From positions 1-9,801 of the forward strand of contig WRLS01000077.1 in NCBI GenBank assembly GCA_009776345.1: 9,801 nucleotides of DNA, given 5' to 3'. The notes beneath the pieces were generated by a model, which was given only the letters and a program-made list of their open reading frames with translations, was not told the origin of the DNA and made no database searches. This stretch comes from Oscillospiraceae bacterium (lineage in GTDB: Bacteria > Bacillota > Clostridia > Oscillospirales > Ruminococcaceae). Positions within the stretch are counted from its first letter, which is position 1; each line of letters opens with the position of its first letter. Below are positions 7,227 through 9,801 of the stretch, piece by piece. Position numbers and translations under genes: made by a program.

Positions 7227-8204
7227 ATGAAATATGTTATCGGAATGGACGCGGGCTCTACAAAAACCCATCTCGCAATTTTTACCGAGCAGGGAAAAAA
7301 GATAGACCTGTGCGCGTGGGGGCCGCTGAACCACGAAGGGCTGCCGGGGTCCTTTGCGCAGTTAGAGGATGAGCTGGGGCAGTTTATAGGCGGCTCGCTC
7401 GAGAAAAACGGCATTATGCTCACAGATATACGGTTGGGCGTATTCGGGCTGGCGGGGGTGGACACTACAGCTCAGCACGCAACGATATCGGACATCATCC
7501 TGCGCATCGGCATAAAAGACTTCACTTTATTCAACGACGGCTTTTTGGGGATACCGGCGGGCAGCGGGAGCGGCGTGGGCATCTGCGCCATAAACGGCAG
7601 CGGGGAATCCATATTCGGACTGGCGGAGGATGGGCGCACTTTCCAAATCGGCGGCGTAGGTTATGTTTCCTCAGACATGGGCGGCGGGTACAACCTCGGC
7701 CGCAGTGTTGTCAGCGCGGTTTACCGCGAGCTTTTCCGCATGGGGGAACCGACCGCGCTCACCGAAATGCTTTTCCGCGAGCTTGGCATCACGGACAAAT
7801 ATGATTTTGTGGAAACAATCTACCGCAAAACTGATGACGGCACATATAACGCGGGAAGGCTCAACCCCCTGCTTATCGATGCCGCAGGGCAAAATGACCC
7901 GGTCGCAGCGGGGCTTGTGCGGCAGATCGGCCATAACTACGCAGGCGGCATTGCCTGTATGGCGAAAGAGCTTGCTTTCCCGGAGGATAAACCGCTGGAT
8001 GTTGTACTCGCCGGGTCGGTTTTCGTTAAAAATGAAGGCACGAGCCTCCGCGATGTAATGTGCGAAAGGGTGTGCGAGCTTCTGCCAAAGCATACGGTAA
8101 GGTTCACACTGTTCGACAAGCCGCCTGTAGCGGGGGCGATAGTGTGGGCGCTGAAATGCCTGCACGGCACAGCGGATAAAGACGATGTTTATAAGCAAAT
8201 TTAA
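7227..8204 (+). CDS. BadF/BadG/BcrA/BcrD-type ATPase, probable sugar or amino-sugar kinase
   Basis: A 325-residue protein of the ASKHA (actin-like ATPase) fold. It shows the phosphate-1 loop GMDAGSTKTH (D8), a GLAGVD segment, the catalytic-type aspartate in NDGFLG (D104), the GSGSGVGICAINGSG loop (~113-127), and an adenosine motif VLAGSVFVKNEG (~260-271). This size and the DxGxTKT loop are those of the N-acetylglucosamine-kinase-like branch rather than the iron-sulphur benzoyl-CoA reductase activators, because no conserved cysteine cluster is visible. The likely reaction is ATP-dependent phosphorylation of a sugar or sugar derivative in the cytoplasm. The ATG at 7227 is preferred because GAGGGG lies six bases before it; the ATG at 7221 is also possible. 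Placed ten bases after the GH4 gene and about 19 bases before the next gene, it is certainly co-transcribed. Its substrate is not evident. Confidence 0.88.
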   Translation: MKYVIGMDAGSTKTHLAIFTEQGKKIDLCAWGPLNHEGLPGSFAQLEDELGQFIGGSLEKNGIMLTDIRLGVFGLAGVDTTAQHATISDIILRIGIKDFTLFNDGFLGIPAGSGSGVGICAINGSGESIFGLAEDGRTFQIGGVGYVSSDMGGGYNLGRSVVSAVYRELFRMGEPTALTEMLFRELGITDKYDFVETIYRKTDDGTYNAGRLNPLLIDAAGQNDPVAAGLVRQIGHNYAGGIACMAKELAFPEDKPLDVVLAGSVFVKNEGTSLRDVMCERVCELLPKHTVRFTLFDKPPVAGAIVWALKCLHGTADKDDVYKQI

Positions 8205-8210
8205 ATTTAA

Positions 8211-8215
8211 AGGAG
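8211..8215 (+). promoter_or_regulatory. Ribosome binding site fixing the start of the LarA-like gene
   Basis: AGGAG lies eight bases before the ATG at 8224 and directly after the stop codon of the kinase gene. It rules out the in-frame ATG at 8185, which lies inside the kinase gene and would add a K/F-rich leader of 13 residues. Confidence 0.75.
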
Positions 8216-8223
8216 ATGGTAAA

Positions 8224-9501
8224 ATGAGCGGTGTAGTTTCCGGACTGATAAAAGACGTACCGCTGCCCGGTATGGCGCGTGTAAGACAGGTTTTCCCGCG
8301 CCCGAAAATTGAGGCGGGCAGTATCCCGGGGGAGATACAGGCGATCCTTGAGCGCGAAGAATTTTCCGCGCAGATAAAGCCGGGGATGCGCATTGCCATT
8401 ACGGCGGGCAGCAGGGGGATTGCAAATATCGCGCTTATAACAAAAGCGATCGCCGATTTTTGCAAAGGGCGCGGCGCATACCCATTTGTATTCCCCGCGA
8501 TGGGCAGCCACGGCGGCGCAACGGCAGAGGGCCAGTCGCTGATACTTGAGCATTACGGCATAACCGAGGATTATCTGGGATGCCCGATCCTCTCCGGCAT
8601 GGAAACCGTGGAGATCGGCAGGACCAAAGAAGGCCAGCCGGTGCTGATCGACAAATACGCAAGCGAAGCGGATGGCATAATCGTCGCAGGGCGCGTAAAG
8701 CCGCATACCTGTTTTCGCGGGACATACGAAAGCGGCATCATGAAAATGCTGGCGATCGGCCTTGGCAAGCAGCAGGGCGCGGACAACTGCCACCACGCGG
8801 GGTTCGGCAAAATGGCGCATTATGTCCCGCTGTTCGGCAACGCGATTATAAAGCACGCGAATATTCTGTTTGCCCTTGCCATTATAGAAAACGCCTACGA
8901 CGAAACCTACCGGCTGGAGGGCATAATGCCCGGGGATATCGCGGATACGGAACCGGCGCTGCTCAAAGACGCATACGCGCATATGCCGAAGATCCTGATA
9001 GATGAATGTGACCTGCTTATCGTGGATCAAATCGGCAAGAATTTCAGCGGCGATGGCATGGACCCCAACATTACCGGCACATTTTGCACGCCATATGCCG
9101 AAGGCGGGATTAAAGCGCAGCGCGTTACTGTGCTGGGGCTAACGCCCGAAACCGGCGGCAACGCGATGGGCATCGGCATGGCACACGCCACGACCCGCAG
9201 GGTTTTTAACCGCATGGATTTTGATGTGACCTACCCGAATTCCATAACCAGCAAGGTTTTGGAAATGTCCCGCGTCCCGATGGTCATGAAAAATGACAGG
9301 GAAGCAATCCAAATTTGCCTGCGGTCATGCAGCGATATCGACCACAGCAACCCCCGCATCGTCCGTATCGCGAATTCCCTGCATATTGACAATATCTATA
9401 TTTCATCAGCGCTGCTCGAGGAGGCGAAGGCTGCGGATGGCATGGAAATTATTTCCGGCCCGGAACCCTTTCCTTTTGATGCGGACGGGAATTTGTTTTG
9501 A
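8224..9501 (+). CDS. LarA-like (lactate racemase N-terminal domain, DUF2088) racemase/epimerase homologue
   Basis: A 425-residue protein, the same size as nickel-pincer lactate racemase LarA (~424). Key positions can be matched: an arginine in TAGSRG (R64, like R75), the histidine of MGSHGGATAEGQ (H96, like H108), the histidine of VKPHTCFRG (H161, like H174), a lysine in YESGIMKM (K174, like the cofactor-tethering K184) and H190 in NCHHAGF (like nickel ligand H200, with the same 16-residue spacing from the lysine). The family uses a nickel-pincer nucleotide to racemise or epimerise alpha-hydroxy acids; some superfamily members act on sugar acids. The sugar-operon context favours a hydroxy-acid or aldonic-acid substrate (inference). 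The aspartate of the LarA D-x-x-R motif appears absent, so the chemistry may differ. The cofactor-making genes larB, larC and larE are not in the window. It is last in the operon; no strong terminator follows. Confidence 0.82.
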   Translation: MSGVVSGLIKDVPLPGMARVRQVFPRPKIEAGSIPGEIQAILEREEFSAQIKPGMRIAITAGSRGIANIALITKAIADFCKGRGAYPFVFPAMGSHGGATAEGQSLILEHYGITEDYLGCPILSGMETVEIGRTKEGQPVLIDKYASEADGIIVAGRVKPHTCFRGTYESGIMKMLAIGLGKQQGADNCHHAGFGKMAHYVPLFGNAIIKHANILFALAIIENAYDETYRLEGIMPGDIADTEPALLKDAYAHMPKILIDECDLLIVDQIGKNFSGDGMDPNITGTFCTPYAEGGIKAQRVTVLGLTPETGGNAMGIGMAHATTRRVFNRMDFDVTYPNSITSKVLEMSRVPMVMKNDREAIQICLRSCSDIDHSNPRIVRIANSLHIDNIYISSALLEEAKAADGMEIISGPEPFPFDADGNLF

Positions 9502-9602
9502 GCCGCAGGTTTCGCTGTTGCCCTAAAGTTTGAAGTGCAAAACCTGTGCCTACGATATACTTGTTTCTCGTTTTGGCAACGCACAGCCTAACCGCTCATG
9601 CC

Positions 9603-9669
9603 GCGGGGGCAGTTACTTTGCAACGCGGCAAAGTAACCAAAACGCGCCGGGGAGACCCCGGACCCCCGC
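9603..9669. repeat. Second composite palindromic repeat (dispersed-repeat type)
   Basis: Outer arms GCGGGGG (9603-9609) and CCCCCGC (9663-9669) enclose two hairpins: GTTACTTTGC (9612-9621)/GCAAAGTAAC (9628-9637) with loop AACGCG, and CCGGGG-AGA-CCCCGG (9647-9661). The GTTACTTTG...CAAAGTAACCAAAA pattern resembles palindromes I recall as widely dispersed in bacterial intergenic regions. It may help end transcription of the operon, although no T-run follows. The short plus-strand open frame across it is a repeat-derived shadow, not a gene. Confidence 0.75.
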
Positions 9670-9801
9670 TACGACAAATCGCATAGCTTCGTGCCTTCCA
9701 TCGCGCACGTCATATGCATAGTTCTACAATCCGCCCAATCGCTCAGCCGAGCCAAGCTCCAGGTCTCGAACGCGAAAAAAGGTATTAGGAATAAAAGAAA
9801 T
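9670..9801. other. Non-coding right edge, possibly further repeat sequence
   Basis: No gene, RNA gene or clear promoter is recognised here. The stretch between 9670 and about 9770 is GC-rich with short self-complementary words (TTCGTGC, GCGCACG) and may belong to the same dispersed repeat as 9603-9669. The last ~25 bases turn AT-rich and purine-rich (ending AATAAAAGAAAT), as before a start codon, so the next gene may begin just outside the window. Confidence 0.35.

Noticed and set aside
9506..9546. CAGGTTT/AAACCTG inverted repeat directly after the LarA-like gene as a terminator
   Set aside because: A 7-bp stem with a 27-base loop and no T-run is too weak to call a terminator.
9530..9721. 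A 63-codon plus-strand open frame after the operon
   Set aside because: It runs through the palindromic repeat, has no ribosome binding site and its residues follow from the repeat; such frames are commonly mis-annotated.
9740..9776. tRNA-like T-arm (GGTCTCGAACGCG)
   Set aside because: No matching anticodon or acceptor stems and the TTCRA T-loop consensus is not met.

Overview
The window looks like a chromosomal segment of a Gram-positive anaerobe of the class Clostridia (Bacillota), perhaps gut-associated. The grounds are Firmicutes-type AGGAGG-like ribosome binding sites, sigmaA-like promoters, a long BvgS-type hybrid kinase with a tail that I recall from clostridial kinases, moderately GC-rich genes that still use ATA and AGG codons freely, and dispersed palindromic repeats. 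The taxonomic placement is inference and stops at about class level.

Layout. (1) 1-681, minus: the 5' 227 codons of a GNAT acetyltransferase that runs off the left edge, in AT-rich DNA, with its own promoter at 767-795. (2) 953-1831, minus: an AraC-family regulator with a GyrI-like ligand domain, followed by an intrinsic terminator (861-897). Its leader carries a near-consensus promoter, a 10-bp direct repeat and a 13-bp inverted repeat. (3) 2232-5687, plus, divergent from the AraC gene: a hybrid sensor histidine kinase with a lipoprotein-like signal, two periplasmic-binding-type sensor domains, one transmembrane helix, HisKA, HATPase, receiver and Hpt domains. (4) 5674-5857: a 7-bp tandem repeat that supplies the kinase stop codon, then a 119-bp composite palindrome. 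(5) 5942-9501, plus: a compact three-gene operon encoding a GH4 phospho-glycosidase, a BadF/BcrA-type sugar kinase and a LarA-like (nickel-pincer superfamily) racemase/epimerase homologue. (6) 9502-9801: no gene, but a second, different composite palindromic repeat.

How the genes may work together. The operon looks catabolic. The kinase could phosphorylate a sugar or disaccharide, the NAD/metal-dependent GH4 enzyme could cleave a phospho-glycoside, and the LarA-like protein could epimerise or racemise a hydroxy acid or sugar acid. No transporter and no cofactor-synthesis genes (larB, larC, larE) lie in the window, so the substrate is unknown. The upstream kinase has two solute-binding-type sensor domains and may sense a related compound, but it has no partner response regulator here and is separated from the operon by repeats. 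The left 1.9 kb differs in composition from the rest and may have a separate history.

The strongest leads are the three-gene operon with its conserved LarA-type residues, and the two nested-palindrome repeats. I did not find a clear, self-contained new defence or mobile system.
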